IMG/VR virus record: IMGVR_UViG_3300028840_000945
Location: 1 to 22,483 of that record
Source of the DNA: a virus
Reading direction: 5' to 3' (one strand)
DNA length: 22,483 nt
A program made the translations under genes and the position numbers. Shown here in pieces: positions 22,239 to 22,483 of the stretch. The notes under the pieces are model-generated. The model saw nothing but the letters and a program-made list of their open reading frames with translations, was not told where the DNA came from and did no database searches. Position 1 is the first letter of the stretch. Every line of letters begins with the position of its first letter.

Positions 22239-22483
22239 ATGGCTCTGCCCACCCTAAAACAGCAAGTATTGGCTGATATGGACCTACTATTCGAGGATCC
22301 AATGCCGTGGCATGAAGACTGTGTTTATACTCCAATTGGGGGCTCGCCTGTTACCATTCCGTGTCATCTCTCAGGAGATATAGACACATTCTCTAATATG
22401 GAGCAGTATGTTGGCCGTGGAGAAGAAAACGCAGAGTTCTACTGCTGGTTCAAGAAGGCTGATGTACCAACCCCTCAGTGGAG
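22239..22483 (+). CDS. Head-tail joining protein, lambda gpFII-like (3' truncated by window)
   Basis: Open to the window end; 81 complete codons are visible from ATG 22239, after AAAGGGGG. The start (MALPTLKQQVLADMDLLFED) and VYTPIGGSPVTIPCHLSGD resemble the gpFII-type stopper/joiner family, whose members open with a short helix and then a beta barrel with the VYTP.GG..V motif. In lambda gpFII completes the filled head and receives the tail. Its place two steps after the capsid terminator fits that order. Moderate certainty because the C-terminus is missing. Confidence 0.65.
   Translation, partial: MALPTLKQQVLADMDLLFEDPMPWHEDCVYTPIGGSPVTIPCHLSGDIDTFSNMEQYVGRGEENAEFYCWFKKADVPTPQW

Noticed and set aside
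1-22483. tRNA genes, CRISPR arrays, insertion sequences, integrase or repressor genes
   Set aside because: None was seen; the gaps are too short or lack the needed structure, and no transposase, integrase or CI-like frame is present.

Overview
The window is a stretch of a tailed double-stranded DNA phage genome. Every convincing gene is on the plus strand, packed with 4-base stop/start overlaps and strong AGGAG-type ribosome binding sites. By eye the DNA is AT-rich. It is a mosaic: the transcription and replication half is T7-like (single-subunit RNA polymerase, gp2.5-type SSB, endonuclease I, gp4-type primase-helicase, family A DNA polymerase, 5'-3' exonuclease), while the packaging and head half is lambda-like (GpA-type terminase, gpW-like, gpB-type portal, protease/scaffold, gpE-type capsid, gpFII-like joiner). 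A lipobox protein and the lambda-like head genes suggest a Gram-negative host. I cannot name the host or the phage.

Layout. 1-974: C-terminal part of the phage RNA polymerase, ending in a terminator. 1039-2646: B12-dependent (class II) ribonucleotide reductase. 2647-2956: non-coding gap with a terminator and several hairpins. 2957-5949: small proteins, a lytic-transglycosylase-like protein, SSB, Holliday-junction resolvase and a metallophosphoesterase. 5959-10512: primase-helicase, small proteins, a DUF1353 protein, a predicted purine dNTP diphosphohydrolase and DNA polymerase. 10522-12000: a small lipoprotein, an 18-codon minicistron, a hammerhead ribozyme, two small proteins and the exonuclease. 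12018-16875: terminase, gpW-like protein, portal and protease/scaffold. 16878-21071: seven consecutive genes that look like paralogous capsid decoration proteins, the last fused to a coiled coil and a beta-rich distal domain (a probable head fibre). 21187-22191: major capsid protein and terminator. 22239-end: start of a head-tail joining protein.

The genes form a take-over programme: RNA polymerase drives phage transcription; reductase and dNTP hydrolase adjust nucleotide pools; helicase, polymerase, SSB, exonuclease and resolvase copy and process DNA; terminase and head genes package it.

The two most notable items are (i) a complete type II hammerhead ribozyme motif at 10761-10822, with every core base present, a UUCG-capped stem III and a 6-base-pair loop I pseudoknot, set between an 18-codon minicistron and the next gene's ribosome binding site; and (ii) the tandem expansion of decoration-like genes between protease and capsid, ending in a putative head fibre. 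Neither has been tested; both rest on reading the sequence.
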